Shown: positions 40,832 through 49,395 of the stretch, one piece after another | Numbering within the stretch: position 1 is the stretch's first letter | Layout: every line of letters starts with the position of its first letter | Origin: Marihabitans asiaticum | Lineage (GTDB): Bacteria > Actinomycetota > Actinomycetes > Actinomycetales > Dermatophilaceae | Reading direction: 5' to 3' | Length of the DNA: 64,000 nt | Assembly (NCBI RefSeq): GCF_007828725.1 | Contig: NZ_VIUW01000005.1 | Location: 62,001-126,000, forward strand | Notes under the pieces: model-generated | The model's database searches: none | What the model was told of the DNA's origin: nothing | The model's input: the letters and a program-made list of their open reading frames with translations, nothing else | Position numbers and translations under genes: made by a program

Positions 40832-41977
40832 TCAGCCCAGACGGCCGACGTCGCCCATGGGAAGGGTGGGCTGGGCGCCCTCCGGGGCGCGCAGGCCGAG
40901 ATGCTCCCAGGCCAGCCGGGTGGCCACCCGGCCGCGCGGGGTACGGGCGAGATAGCCGGTGCGCACGAGGTACGGCTCGGCCACCGTCTCGACCGTGTCG
41001 GTCTCCTCCCCCACCGCGACCGCCAGCGTGGACAGCCCCACCGGTCCTCCGCCGAAGCGCCGGCACAGGGCGTCGAGCACTGACCGGTCGAGGCGGTCCA
41101 GGCCCGCCTCGTCGACGTCGAAGAGGGCCAGCGCGTCGTGCGCCGCCTGCTCGTCGACCGCTCCGTGGCCGTGGACCTGCGCCCAGTCCCGCACCCGGCG
41201 CAGCAGTCGGTTGGCGATCCGCGGCGTGCCCCTCGAACGGCCGGCGATCTCGGCGATGCCGGCGGGGTCCGCCGAGACCTGCAGCAGCCCGGCCGAGCGG
41301 CGCAGGATGGTCTCGAGGTCGCTCACCTCGTAGTAGTCGAGATGGCCGGTGAAGCCGAAGCGGTCACGCAGGGGCGCGGGCAGCAGGCCCGCGCGCGTGG
41401 TCGCGCCGACGACGGTGAAGGGCGCCAGCTCGAGCGGGATTGCGGTTGCCCCGGGGCCCTTGCCGACGATGACGTCGACCCGGAAGTCCTCCATCGCGAG
41501 GTAGAGCATCTCCTCGGCGGCCCGGGACATGCGGTGGATCTCGTCGAGGAAGAGGACCTCTCCCTCCGCGAGCGAGGAGAGGATCGCGGCGAGGTCACCG
41601 GCGTGCTGGATCGCCGGGCCCGAGGTGACCCGGACCGGCTGGCCCAGCTCGGCACCGACGATCATCGCCAACGTCGTCTTGCCCAGCCCCGGAGGCCCCG
41701 AGAGCAGGACGTGGTCCGGGGGCGCGGAGCGTCGCCGGGCGGCCTCGAGGACCAGGCCGAGCTGGTCGCGGACCTTGCTCTGCCCGGGGAAGTCGGCCAG
41801 CCGCTTGGGCCGCAGCGCGGCCTCGATCGCGGTGTCCTCCTCCTGACCCGGGTCACTGGGGTCGACGATGCGGGCCGTCGCGTCGTACGAGCCGTCGGCA
41901 CCCCCTTCGGCCAGGTCGTGCGCCGACCGGTCCGGCGCCTCCCGCATCTCCGAGGAGAACCCCTTGTGCCGACTCAT
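40832..41977 (-). CDS. ruvB: Holliday junction branch migration helicase RuvB
   Basis: A 381-residue AAA+ ATPase with Walker [10 protein letters not shown], Walker [10 protein letters not shown], sensor GATTRAGLL and the C-terminal winged helix with [16 protein letters not shown]. It moves Holliday junctions together with RuvA and RuvC. The N-terminal 45 residues are a variable acidic tail. ATG 41977 overlaps ruvA's stop. Confidence 0.96.
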   Translation of the reverse strand: MSRHKGFSSEMREAPDRSAHDLAEGGADGSYDATARIVDPSDPGQEEDTAIEAALRPKRLADFPGQSKVRDQLGLVLEAARRRSAPPDHVLLSGPPGLGKTTLAMIVGAELGQPVRVTSGPAIQHAGDLAAILSSLAEGEVLFLDEIHRMSRAAEEMLYLAMEDFRVDVIVGKGPGATAIPLELAPFTVVGATTRAGLLPAPLRDRFGFTGHLDYYEVSDLETILRRSAGLLQVSADPAGIAEIAGRSRGTPRIANRLLRRVRDWAQVHGHGAVDEQAAHDALALFDVDEAGLDRLDRSVLDALCRRFGGGPVGLSTLAVAVGEETDTVETVAEPYLVRTGYLARTPRGRVATRLAWEHLGLRAPEGAQPTLPMGDVGRLG

Positions 41978-42567
41978 CCAGCGAGCTCTCGCAGGGAGGC
42001 ACGCAGCGCCTCGGAGACCTCCGGGTCCTCGCCGAGCTGGTCGCTCGCGCGCTCCAGCGCTGCTTCGGCCTGCGAGACGGAGTAGCCGAGCCCCACGAGC
42101 GCCTCGACCACCTGCCGCTGCCAGGACTCCCGAGCGGGTGCCGCGACGGCATCTCCCTGGCTTGTCCCGGAAGGGATCTTGTCGCGGAGCTCGAGGACGA
42201 GGCGCTCGGCGCCCTTCTTGCCGATCCCCGGCACCCTGGTCAGGGCGCGGACGTCGTCGGCGCTGATCGCGCTGGCCAGCTCGTCCGGGCTGAGGACGGA
42301 GACGACGGCGAGGGCGACGCGCGGGCCGACGCCCGACACGCTCTGCAGCAGCTCGAAGGTGTCACGCACCCCCGCCGCGTCGAAGCCGTAGAGGGTGAGC
42401 GAGTCCTCGCGCACGACGAGGCTGGTGGCCAGCTCGACGGCCGCACCGGTGCGGCAACCCGCCGCGACCGCGGGTGGGGTGTAGACGAGCATGCCGACGC
42501 CGTGCACGTCGAGCACCAGGCGGTCGAGCCCGACGTGCCGGACGGTCCCGGTGAGCGAGGCGATCAT
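41974..42567 (-). CDS. ruvA: Holliday junction DNA-binding protein RuvA
   Basis: A 197-residue protein starting [13 protein letters not shown], with the tandem helix-hairpin-helix motifs [15 protein letters not shown] and [19 protein letters not shown], and a C-terminal UBA-like domain that contacts RuvB. It overlaps the ruvC stop and ruvB start by 4 bp, forming the ruvC-ruvA-ruvB operon. Confidence 0.96.
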   Translation of the reverse strand: MIASLTGTVRHVGLDRLVLDVHGVGMLVYTPPAVAAGCRTGAAVELATSLVVREDSLTLYGFDAAGVRDTFELLQSVSGVGPRVALAVVSVLSPDELASAISADDVRALTRVPGIGKKGAERLVLELRDKIPSGTSQGDAVAAPARESWQRQVVEALVGLGYSVSQAEAALERASDQLGEDPEVSEALRASLRELAG

Positions 42568-43109
42568 CGCGCTGCTCCCGCTGCCGCGAGGCGGGCCCGC
42601 TCGGACGCCGCCGCCGCGGCGCGACGGTGCGCTCCGACTCCCCGCCAGGCGTGGCAGACCCCCACGGCGAGGGCATCGGCGGCATCGGCCGGTCGTGGCG
42701 CCTGGTCCAGGCCGAGGACGCGAGTCACCATGCTCGTCACCTGCGCCTTGTCGGCGCGCCCGGTCCCGGTCACCGACGCCTTGACCTCGGTCGGGGTGTA
42801 CTCGTGCACCTCCAGGCCGGACCGGGCGGCGGCGAGGTGGACCAGCCCGCTGACCATCGCGGTCGTCATGACGGTGGGCACGTGGTCGGCGACGTAGAGC
42901 CGCTCGAGGGAGATGACGTCCGGGTCGAAGCGGTCGAGCCACACGTCCAGCTCGTCCTGGAGGTAGGCCAGCCGATCACCGGTCGTGCGCGCGCTCGTCG
43001 TGCGCACCACGCCCACCGCCACCATCGCCACCCGACCGGGTCCGGAGCCGCTGTCGACGACGGCCAGGCCGCACCGGGTCAGGCCCGGGTCGACACCGAG
43101 GACTCGCAT
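42564..43109 (-). CDS. ruvC: Crossover junction endodeoxyribonuclease RuvC
   Basis: A 181-residue Holliday junction resolvase. It starts MRVLGVDPGLTRCG with the first catalytic Asp, has SLERLYVADH with the catalytic Glu, and ADAADALAVGVCHAW with the last acidic pair. First gene of the ruv operon. An SOS-type box lies 17-30 bases upstream, so DNA damage induction is likely. Confidence 0.96.
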   Translation of the reverse strand: MRVLGVDPGLTRCGLAVVDSGSGPGRVAMVAVGVVRTTSARTTGDRLAYLQDELDVWLDRFDPDVISLERLYVADHVPTVMTTAMVSGLVHLAAARSGLEVHEYTPTEVKASVTGTGRADKAQVTSMVTRVLGLDQAPRPADAADALAVGVCHAWRGVGAHRRAAAAASERARLAAAGAAR

Positions 43110-43125
43110 GGCCGCTCCCTTCGTC

Positions 43126-43139
43126 CGAACATCTGTTCG
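43126..43139 (-). promoter_or_regulatory. LexA/SOS box upstream of ruvC
   Basis: CGAACATCTGTTCG is CGAAC-N4-GTTCG, a full match to the Gram-positive SOS operator. Its centre lies about 24 bp before the ruvC ATG. A TTGACG-like hexamer is next to it on the minus strand. This fits the known SOS control of ruvCAB in actinobacteria. Confidence 0.85.
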
Positions 43140-43191
43140 TACGTCAACCTACGCACTACGCCGCGCGCCGCGCCACAGCGACACGCGAGGC

Positions 43192-43965
43192 TCAGCCCTC
43201 GTCGAGGTCGGCGAGCACCTCGTCGGGGATGTCGCCGTTGGCGTAGACGTTCTGCACGTCGTCGCTGTCCTCGAGCGCCTCGACGACGCGGATCATCTTC
43301 CGGGCCCCGTCGAGGTCGAGCGGGACCTGGAGGTTCGGCACCCAGGAGGCCTCGGCGGAGTCGTAGTCGACGCCGGCCTCCTGCAGCGCGGTCCGCACGG
43401 CGACGAAGTCGGTGGCCTCGGAGACGAGCTGGAAGGAGTCGCCGTGGTCGTTGATCTCGTCGGCGCCGGCCTCGAGGACGATCTCGAGCAGACCGTCCTC
43501 GCTGACGTCCTCCTTGCCCTCGCCCTGAGCCTTGGGGACCATGACGACGCCCTTGCGGTCGAAGACGTACTGGACCGAGCCGGGGTCGGCGAGGTTGCCG
43601 CCGTTGCGGGACAGCGCGGTGCGCACCTCGGCCGCCGCGCGGTTGCGGTTGTCGGTGAGGCACTCGATGAGCACCGCGACGCCGCCGGGGGCGTAGCCCT
43701 CGTAGGTGATCGGCTCGTACTCGGCCGCTCCGGCCTCGGCGCCCGAGCCGCGCTTGACGGCGCGGTCGATGTTGTCGTTGGGGACCGAGCTCTTCTTCGC
43801 CTTCTGGATCGCGTCGTAGAGGGTGGGGTTGCCCGCCGGGTCACCGCCGCCGGTACGCGCGGCCACCTCGATGTTCTTGATGAGCTTGGCGAAGAGCTTG
43901 CCCCGCTTGGCGTCGATCGCCGCCTTCTTGTGCTTGGTCGTCGCCCACTTGGAGTGACCGCTCAC
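43192..43965 (-). CDS. YebC/PmpR family DNA-binding or translation regulatory protein
   Basis: A 257-residue protein that begins [21 protein letters not shown], the hallmark of YebC, and has [11 protein letters not shown] and [19 protein letters not shown]. Some members are transcription regulators and others help ribosomes at proline-rich stretches. GTG 43965. The position just upstream of ruvC matches Rv2603c. Confidence 0.94.
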   Translation of the reverse strand: MSGHSKWATTKHKKAAIDAKRGKLFAKLIKNIEVAARTGGGDPAGNPTLYDAIQKAKKSSVPNDNIDRAVKRGSGAEAGAAEYEPITYEGYAPGGVAVLIECLTDNRNRAAAEVRTALSRNGGNLADPGSVQYVFDRKGVVMVPKAQGEGKEDVSEDGLLEIVLEAGADEINDHGDSFQLVSEATDFVAVRTALQEAGVDYDSAEASWVPNLQVPLDLDGARKMIRVVEALEDSDDVQNVYANGDIPDEVLADLDEG

Positions 43966-44061
43966 GAATTGTCTCCCTCGAGGTCCTGCGTGCTGGTTCG
44001 ACGGACAACTCTAGTCGCCCCCTCGCTCTCGGGGGCCCGCGCCGCCCGTAACCTCGGTCGG

Positions 44062-44655
44062 GTGAGCTTGTCTTCACCGACCATCCGTCATCGGCGCACG
44101 GAGGACGTCGCGGCGGTGTGCGCGCTGCTCGCGAGGCAGCAGCCGAGCAGTCGGTACCCCTTCCAGTGGCCGCTGCCTTATCCCGTCGAGGACTTCGTCG
44201 TCCGACCCGGCGAGCTCGCCGCCGCCGTCGCCGAGCACGATGGCGAGATCGTCGGCCACGTCTCGGTGACCTCGCTCATCGCGTCGACCGCGTCCGGCGA
44301 CGTCGCGACCGCGTTCGAGAGGGCGACCGGACGCCCCGCCGCGGAGCTCGCGGCGGTCTCGGTCCTCTTCGTCGATCCCGGGGTCAGGGGCGAAGGGGTG
44401 GGACGTCGCCTCCTCGAGACCGCCGCCCGGCACATCCGCGCGCTCGGTCGCCAACCGGTCCTCGACGTCGTCCCGACCCACCTCAACGCCGTCCGGCTCT
44501 ACCGTCACCTCGGCTGGATCGACATCGGCACGATGCGTCCTGGCTGGCTGGACGAGGAGGAGCCCGAAGTGCTGCTCATGACCCTGCCGGCGGTGCCCCC
44601 TGCACCTGCTGAACCCGCCCAGTCTCGGGCCGCCGAGCAGAGCAGGAGCGCCTAA
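44062..44655 (+). CDS. GNAT family N-acetyltransferase
   Basis: A 197-residue protein starting at GTG 44062. The GNAT core has VSVLFVDPGVRGEGVGRRLLETA (acetyl-CoA pyrophosphate-binding V/I-x-P-x-x-R-G-x-G) and a C-terminal RLYRHLGWIDIG. The substrate is unknown. The frame runs 1 kb further upstream through antisense of yebC and ruvC, which is a GC-rich shadow. TAA at 44653-44655 is directly followed by the GTG of fdhD. Confidence 0.85.
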   Translation: MSLSSPTIRHRRTEDVAAVCALLARQQPSSRYPFQWPLPYPVEDFVVRPGELAAAVAEHDGEIVGHVSVTSLIASTASGDVATAFERATGRPAAELAAVSVLFVDPGVRGEGVGRRLLETAARHIRALGRQPVLDVVPTHLNAVRLYRHLGWIDIGTMRPGWLDEEEPEVLLMTLPAVPPAPAEPAQSRAAEQSRSA

Positions 44656-45462
44656 GTGGGGCGGCGCACGGCCCGGCGGCTCGTGACGAGGGTGCGCGGG
44701 GCCGAGGTGGATCGTCGGCCGGACACCCTCGCGGTTGAGGAGCCGCTGGAGATCCGGGTCGACGGCGAGCCCTTCACCGTCACGATGCGCACCCCGGGCG
44801 AGGACGTCGAGCTCGCGCACGGGCTGCTCCGCTCCGAAGGGGTGATCCGCACGCGCGAGGACGTGCGCACCGCCCGCTTCTGCTCCGACACCGGTGAGCT
44901 CAACGTGCTCGACATCGCGCTGACCGTCGCGGGGGGTCCGGCGCTCAGCTCGCAGCGCACGCTCGCGGCCTACGGCGGGTGCGGCCTGTGCGGGTCGAGC
45001 ACGATCGATGCGGTGACCGACCGGCTCGGGGGGACGCCCGTCCCGGTGGCCACGTCGGTCACGCCGACGGCCGTGCACCGCGCCCTCGACGGCCTGCGCG
45101 AGGCCCAGTCGGTCTTCGAGCGCACCGGGGGCACCCACGGCGCGGCGCTGGCCGGTGCCGCGGGCGAGGTCGTCCACGTGCGAGAGGACGTCGGACGGCA
45201 CAACGCGGTCGACAAGGTGCTCGGCGCGGTGATCATCGACGGCGCGGAGTCGCCGCCGCCGTTGCTCGTCGTGAGCTCGCGGGCGAGCTTCGAGATCGTC
45301 GCCAAGGCCGCCATGTCGGGGGTCGAGGTCCTCGCCTGCGTCTCCGCCGCGTCCAGCCTGGCCGTCGACGCCGCCGAGCAGCTCGGGCTGACCCTCGTCG
45401 CCTTCGCCCGCGGCGACCGCCTCACCGTCTGCAGCCACCCCGAGCGCATCGACGACATCTAA
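44656..45462 (+). CDS. fdhD: Formate dehydrogenase accessory sulfurtransferase FdhD
   Basis: A 268-residue protein that transfers sulfur to the molybdenum cofactor of formate dehydrogenase. It shows MRTPGEDVELAHGLLRSEGVI, the CxxC-type GGCGLCGSS near residue 115, THGAALA and the C-terminal VEVLACVSAASSLAVD. GTG directly follows the TAA of the acetyltransferase gene, without spacer. No fdh structural gene is in the window. A palindromic repeat element follows the stop. Confidence 0.93.
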   Translation: MGRRTARRLVTRVRGAEVDRRPDTLAVEEPLEIRVDGEPFTVTMRTPGEDVELAHGLLRSEGVIRTREDVRTARFCSDTGELNVLDIALTVAGGPALSSQRTLAAYGGCGLCGSSTIDAVTDRLGGTPVPVATSVTPTAVHRALDGLREAQSVFERTGGTHGAALAGAAGEVVHVREDVGRHNAVDKVLGAVIIDGAESPPPLLVVSSRASFEIVAKAAMSGVEVLACVSAASSLAVDAAEQLGLTLVAFARGDRLTVCSHPERIDDI

Positions 45463-45468
45463 GGCCCC

Positions 45469-45546
45469 CGAATTTCCCTAGGTTCCTGCCAGACGCTCAG
45501 GAATGTTCCTGAGCGTCTTGGCAGGAACCTAGGGAAATTCGGATCT
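45469..45546. repeat. Near-perfect long palindromic repeat, copy 1
   Basis: A 34-base left arm (45470-45503) and 35-base right arm (45506-45540) are complementary over their whole length except one bulged base, with a TG loop. It starts GAATTTCCCTAGG and ends CCTAGGGAAATTC, followed by GGATCT. It lies between convergent fdhD and the LemA-like gene and would make a strong bidirectional terminator. A second, degraded copy is at 50779-50862. Confidence 0.92.
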
Positions 45547-45555
45547 GGGGCGTGG

Positions 45556-46140
45556 TCAGCTGCCGTCGCGGGCGCGCGGGAAGCTGTCGTCGAGCTCGAC
45601 GGTCTGCGGCAGGTCGGCATGGCCGGCGAGGCGGAAGAGCTGGACCACTCGCTTGCCGCGCACCCGCTGGACCTCCTTGACCGCATCGTTGTGGAAGCGC
45701 CGCGCGAGCTGCACCCTCAGGCCGGCCGCCTCCACCCGCTCCAGGGCGGCGGCGCCCAGCCCGCCGTCGTCGCGGGTCCGAGCGATGACGTCGTCGGGCA
45801 GGGCCGCGAGGAGCACCTCGGTCAGCTCGGACTCCACCCCTTCGCTCCCCGCGAAGTGCTGCCCCTCGAGCAGGTCACTCTCGAATGCTCGCTCGGTCGT
45901 GCGCTCCAGGGACTGGCTCGCCGCCCCGGCGATGAGGAAGCCCGAGGCCGGGTCGAGAGCGCCGGAGTTGGCCAGCTCGAGGGATGCCTCCGCGCGGCGC
46001 ACCAGGGCCGCGTCGAGCGCGGAGAGCGCGCCCTCGACCTTGGCGTGCAGCCGGTCGAGCCGGGCAGCGGAGTAGCTGAGATACCAGGCGATGAGGATGA
46101 CCAGCGCCAGGACGAGGGCGCTCCACTCCAGCGCGCTCAT
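45556..46140 (-). CDS. LemA-like membrane protein
   Basis: A 194-residue protein with an N-terminal membrane helix (about residues 8-26) and a helical body resembling LemA: a segment with RLDRLHAKVEGALSALDAAL and, near the C terminus, RRFHNDAVKEVQRVR. In mycobacteria the matching gene (Rv2609c) is a longer protein with a NUDIX domain; that domain is absent here. ATG 46140 overlaps the pimA stop (ATGA). Function unknown; its place suggests the phosphatidylinositol-mannoside operon. Confidence 0.75.
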   Translation of the reverse strand: MSALEWSALVLALVILIAWYLSYSAARLDRLHAKVEGALSALDAALVRRAEASLELANSGALDPASGFLIAGAASQSLERTTERAFESDLLEGQHFAGSEGVESELTEVLLAALPDDVIARTRDDGGLGAAALERVEAAGLRVQLARRFHNDAVKEVQRVRGKRVVQLFRLAGHADLPQTVELDDSFPRARDGS

Positions 46141-47297
46141 CTCGAACCGCCCCCCTGGCGCAGCGAAGCCACCCCACGGGGTCGCGGACGCGCATCGAGC
46201 ACCGTCTCGTAGACGGCAGTGACCTGCCGGGTCACGACGTCCCAGTCGAAGACCTCGGCCCGGCGCCGACCGCGCGCGGCGAGCTCGTCGCGCCGCTCGC
46301 GGTCATGCAAGAGGCCGGTCAGCTGGGTCGCGAGGTCGCCGGCCTGCCCGGTGCGGAAGGTCGCCCCTGCCCGGGCGCCGTCGAGCACCCGGACGAAGGC
46401 GGGCAGGTCGCTCGCGAGGACCGGCGCACCGGCCGCCATCGCCTCGACGAGGACGATGCCGAAGCTCTCTCCCCCGGTGTGCGGGGCGACATAGATGTCG
46501 GCCGACGCGAGCAGGGCGGCCTTGTCCTCCTCGCTCACCGCGCCGAGGAACTCGGTGGCAGCGGCCACCTCCGCCGGCATCCGCGACCGCGCCGCCTCGC
46601 TCGAGCCCGGGCCGACGACGAGCAGGCGAGCGCCGGGGAGGGCACGCAGCACCTCGGGCATTGCCTCGGCCAGCACCGGCAGGCCCTTGCGCGGCTCGTC
46701 GATCCGCCCGAGGAAGGCGATCGTCGGCCGGCCCGGCGCCCCGCACCACTGCGGCCGCCGCCGCGCCGCCCCGAAGTAGCTGGTCCGCACGCCGTTCGGG
46801 ATGACGACGGCATCGCCGCCGAGGTGGGTGGTGACGGTGCGCCGGGCGTCCTCGGACACGGCGATGCGGCCGTTGATCTTCTCCAGCGAGGGCCGCAGCA
46901 GCGGGTAGGCGGCCTGCATCGCCCGCGAGCGCAGGTTGGAGGTGTGGAAGGTCGCGACGACCGGGGAGGTGGCCGCCCACAGGGCGAGCACGGCGACGCT
47001 CGGGGTGACCGGCTCGTGGATGTGCAGCAGGTCGAAGTCGCCGTCGCTCACCCACCGGCCCACCCGGGCGGCCGCGATCGGACCGAAGTTCAGCCGGGCC
47101 ACCGACCCGTTGTAGCGGATCGGCACCGCCCGGCCCGCCGAGACCACGTACGGGGGCAGCACGGTGCCCTCGTCGGCCGGGGCGAGCACGGACGCCTCGT
47201 GGCCCTGGTCGATGAGCTGCTCGGCGAGATCACGGATGTGGAACTGCACCCCGCCCGGCACGTCGAAGGAGTACGGGCTGACCAGGCCGACCCTCAT
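46137..47297 (-). CDS. pimA: Phosphatidylinositol alpha-mannosyltransferase PimA-like
   Basis: A 386-residue GT4-family glycosyltransferase that adds the first mannose to phosphatidylinositol at the inner face of the membrane. It starts MRVGLVSPYSFDVPGGVQ, has the donor-binding FLGRIDEPRKGLPVL and E-x7-E in ESFGIVLVEAMAAGAP. ATG 47297 overlaps the acyltransferase stop (ATGA). The order pgsA-patA-pimA matches Rv2612c-Rv2610c. Confidence 0.92.
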   Translation of the reverse strand: MRVGLVSPYSFDVPGGVQFHIRDLAEQLIDQGHEASVLAPADEGTVLPPYVVSAGRAVPIRYNGSVARLNFGPIAAARVGRWVSDGDFDLLHIHEPVTPSVAVLALWAATSPVVATFHTSNLRSRAMQAAYPLLRPSLEKINGRIAVSEDARRTVTTHLGGDAVVIPNGVRTSYFGAARRRPQWCGAPGRPTIAFLGRIDEPRKGLPVLAEAMPEVLRALPGARLLVVGPGSSEAARSRMPAEVAAATEFLGAVSEEDKAALLASADIYVAPHTGGESFGIVLVEAMAAGAPVLASDLPAFVRVLDGARAGATFRTGQAGDLATQLTGLLHDRERRDELAARGRRRAEVFDWDVVTRQVTAVYETVLDARPRPRGVASLRQGGGSR

Positions 47298-48232
47298 GCC
47301 GCCTCCCCGCGGGCCCGCGCCAGCCGGTCGGCGTCGAGGTCGCTGAGGAACACCCGCTGCATCATGTGCCAGTCCGCGGGCCGCTCGGCGATCGCGCGGC
47401 CGAGCTGGTCGACGGACCGCTGGGTCACCCCGACCACCGCCTCCTCGCGGGTCTCCCCAGGTGCGGGGCGTACCGGCTCCCCCACCTCGATGTCCATCCC
47501 CCAGCGCCGACCGCGACGCTCGTGCCACATCGACACGACGTAGACCGGCAGACCGGTCTCGACGGCGAGGATCGCCGGGCCGGCGGCCACCCGGGCTCGG
47601 TGCCCGCACAGGTCGACCTCCACCCCCTTCGCCGAAAGATCTCGGTCGGCAAGGAGCGGCATGACCACCGGCTCGCCGCTGGCCAGCTGCTCCCGGAGAC
47701 GGTCCAGGGTCCCCGGCGCGGCCGGGTAGATCGTCATCCCGAGCTCACCCTCGCGGAACGCGAGGAACGCCTCGAACATCTCTTCCGGGCGCAGCCGCTC
47801 CGCCACGGTGACCACGTGCCCGAGGTGCCGGGCGCACCACGCGCCCGCCAGGTCCCAGTTGCCCAGGTGCCCGAGGAAGCACAGCACCGGCCTGCCCTGG
47901 TCCAGGTCGGCGCGAAGGGAGGCCGCCCCCGGCCCGCCGAACCGCACCTGCTCGTCGATGTCGGCTCCGGTCAGAGCCGGGAGGCGGAACGCCTCCGCGT
48001 AGTAGCGGAAGGCCGAGCGCACCCCTTCGCCGGTCACCCGGTCCAGCTCCTCCTCGCCCAGGTCGGGGCGCACCCGGGCGTAGTTGCGCCGCAGCTGCTC
48101 GACCCCTTCGCCGCCACGCCGGTGCACGACCCGCGCCGCACGGTCGACGGCCGCGTACATGAGGCGCTCGGGCACGTAGCGCACGAGCGCCCAGCCCAGG
48201 CGGAAGGCGAGGACGACGAGCCGGTCGCGCAC
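47294..48232 (-). CDS. Phosphatidylinositol mannoside acyltransferase (PatA-like, LPLAT)
   Basis: A 312-residue lysophospholipid/PIM acyltransferase of the HtrB/WaaM-like family. The catalytic H-x4-D is HLGNWD, followed by VVTVAERLRPEEMFEAFLAF and MPLLADRDLSAKGVEV. GTG 48232 begins one base after the pgsA stop. It should attach a fatty acid to the PIM mannose. Part of the pgsA-patA-pimA run. Confidence 0.9.
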   Translation of the reverse strand: MRDRLVVLAFRLGWALVRYVPERLMYAAVDRAARVVHRRGGEGVEQLRRNYARVRPDLGEEELDRVTGEGVRSAFRYYAEAFRLPALTGADIDEQVRFGGPGAASLRADLDQGRPVLCFLGHLGNWDLAGAWCARHLGHVVTVAERLRPEEMFEAFLAFREGELGMTIYPAAPGTLDRLREQLASGEPVVMPLLADRDLSAKGVEVDLCGHRARVAAGPAILAVETGLPVYVVSMWHERRGRRWGMDIEVGEPVRPAPGETREEAVVGVTQRSVDQLGRAIAERPADWHMMQRVFLSDLDADRLARARGEAA

Positions 48233-48233
48233 G

Positions 48234-48872
48234 TCAGCCCCGGGTCGCCGGCAGCGAGCCGTCGACGGCGGCGAAGGCCTGGCGCCGGACCGTGCCCATT
48301 CGCTGCACCACGGTGATCGCGCTCGCGACGGCGAGCAGCGCCAGCACGACGGTGAGCACGACCTGGGGCAGGCCGAGGCCGACCAGGCCGGTCGTGACCA
48401 GGGTGGAGACGAGCCGGTCGGCACGCTCGGCGATACCGACGTCGGCACTGAGCCCCACCCCTTCGGCGCGGGCCTTGGCATACGACACCAGGCTGCCCAG
48501 CACGAGGCAGGCCAGCGCCAGGCAGGCGGTCACGACGTGGTCGCCCCCGCGGAAGAACCAGATCGTCAGGCCCGCGAAGACCGCCGCGTCGCCGAAGCGG
48601 TCCAGCGTCGAGTCGAGGTAGGCCCCCCAGACGCCCTGGCGCCCCTGGAGGCGGGCCATCACGCCGTCGATCGTGTCGGAGAAGACGAACGCGGTGATGA
48701 CGATGACGCCCCAGAAGAGCTCACCGCGGGGGAAGAAGAAGAGCGCACCGAAGCACACCCCGAGCGTCCCGACGACGGTGACGACGTCGGGACTGATCCC
48801 CAGCCGCAGCAGCAGCCGGGCGAGGGGGGTGAAGACCTTGGTGAAGAAGGCGCGGGCGTAGCGGTTCAGCAT
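48234..48872 (-). CDS. pgsA: Phosphatidylinositol phosphate synthase (CDP-alcohol phosphatidyltransferase)
   Basis: A 212-residue membrane enzyme with six hydrophobic segments and the motif DTIDGVMARLQG...GAYLDSTLDRFGD. In this context it joins CDP-diacylglycerol and myo-inositol-phosphate, the first step to phosphatidylinositol and PIMs. ATG 48872 was chosen by family length; the frame continues upstream. The matching mycobacterial gene is pgsA1 (Rv2612c). Confidence 0.92.
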   Translation of the reverse strand: MLNRYARAFFTKVFTPLARLLLRLGISPDVVTVVGTLGVCFGALFFFPRGELFWGVIVITAFVFSDTIDGVMARLQGRQGVWGAYLDSTLDRFGDAAVFAGLTIWFFRGGDHVVTACLALACLVLGSLVSYAKARAEGVGLSADVGIAERADRLVSTLVTTGLVGLGLPQVVLTVVLALLAVASAITVVQRMGTVRRQAFAAVDGSLPATRG

Positions 48873-48936
48873 GGCGGGACCAGCGTAGCCGCGCGCCCGC
48901 TTGCCCTCTCCTCGCCACGCGCTGTTGGGTGTGCCC

Positions 48937-49395
48937 ATGCGCGAAGGGGTGGGTGCCGGCTGGCGGCTCGTCGTCACCGGCCTCGTGGTGGGCGGGGTGG
49001 TGGCCGGCAGCCTCGTCGGGGATGACCGGTGGTGGCCGTTCGCACCGATGGCGCAGTACGCCTTCCTCGTCGAGGACGACGGCGGGGTGATCAACTCGCC
49101 CTACCTGGAGGCGACGACAGTCGACGGGGAGGAGGTGCGCGTCGGGCTCGACCGGGAGCACCTCGGGCTGGAGCGCTCCGAGCTCGAGGGCCAGCTGGCC
49201 TCGGTCGTCGCCGATCCGGGCAAGCTCCAGGCGGTGGCGGTGCTGCACGCCCGGCGCCAGCCCGAGCTGCCCCGGTGGCGGCAGGTACGGGTGATGAACG
49301 ATCACCGCGTGCTCGGACCGGAGCCGGTCCGCGAGATCCAGACGCTCGCGACCTGGGACGTGGTGCACCCCTTAGACCCGGAGCGTGGCCTGTGA
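48937..49395 (+). CDS. Small membrane-anchored protein of a two-gene inverted module
   Basis: A 152-residue protein with an N-terminal membrane segment (about residues 10-28) and a soluble, presumably extracytoplasmic region with DDRWWPFAPMAQYAF and a C-terminal EIQTLATWDVVHP. No family was recognised. ATG 48937 is used; GTG 48931 and an upstream TTG at 48901 are possible. It is divergent from pgsA by 64 bp and its stop overlaps the next gene (GTGA), so the two form a unit inserted against the direction of the surrounding operon. Confidence 0.7.
   Translation: MREGVGAGWRLVVTGLVVGGVVAGSLVGDDRWWPFAPMAQYAFLVEDDGGVINSPYLEATTVDGEEVRVGLDREHLGLERSELEGQLASVVADPGKLQAVAVLHARRQPELPRWRQVRVMNDHRVLGPEPVREIQTLATWDVVHPLDPERGL

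Noticed and set aside
42985-44061. 360-codon upstream extension of the GNAT gene
   Set aside because: It lies antisense to ruvC and yebC; the start GTG 44062 is enough for the GNAT domain.
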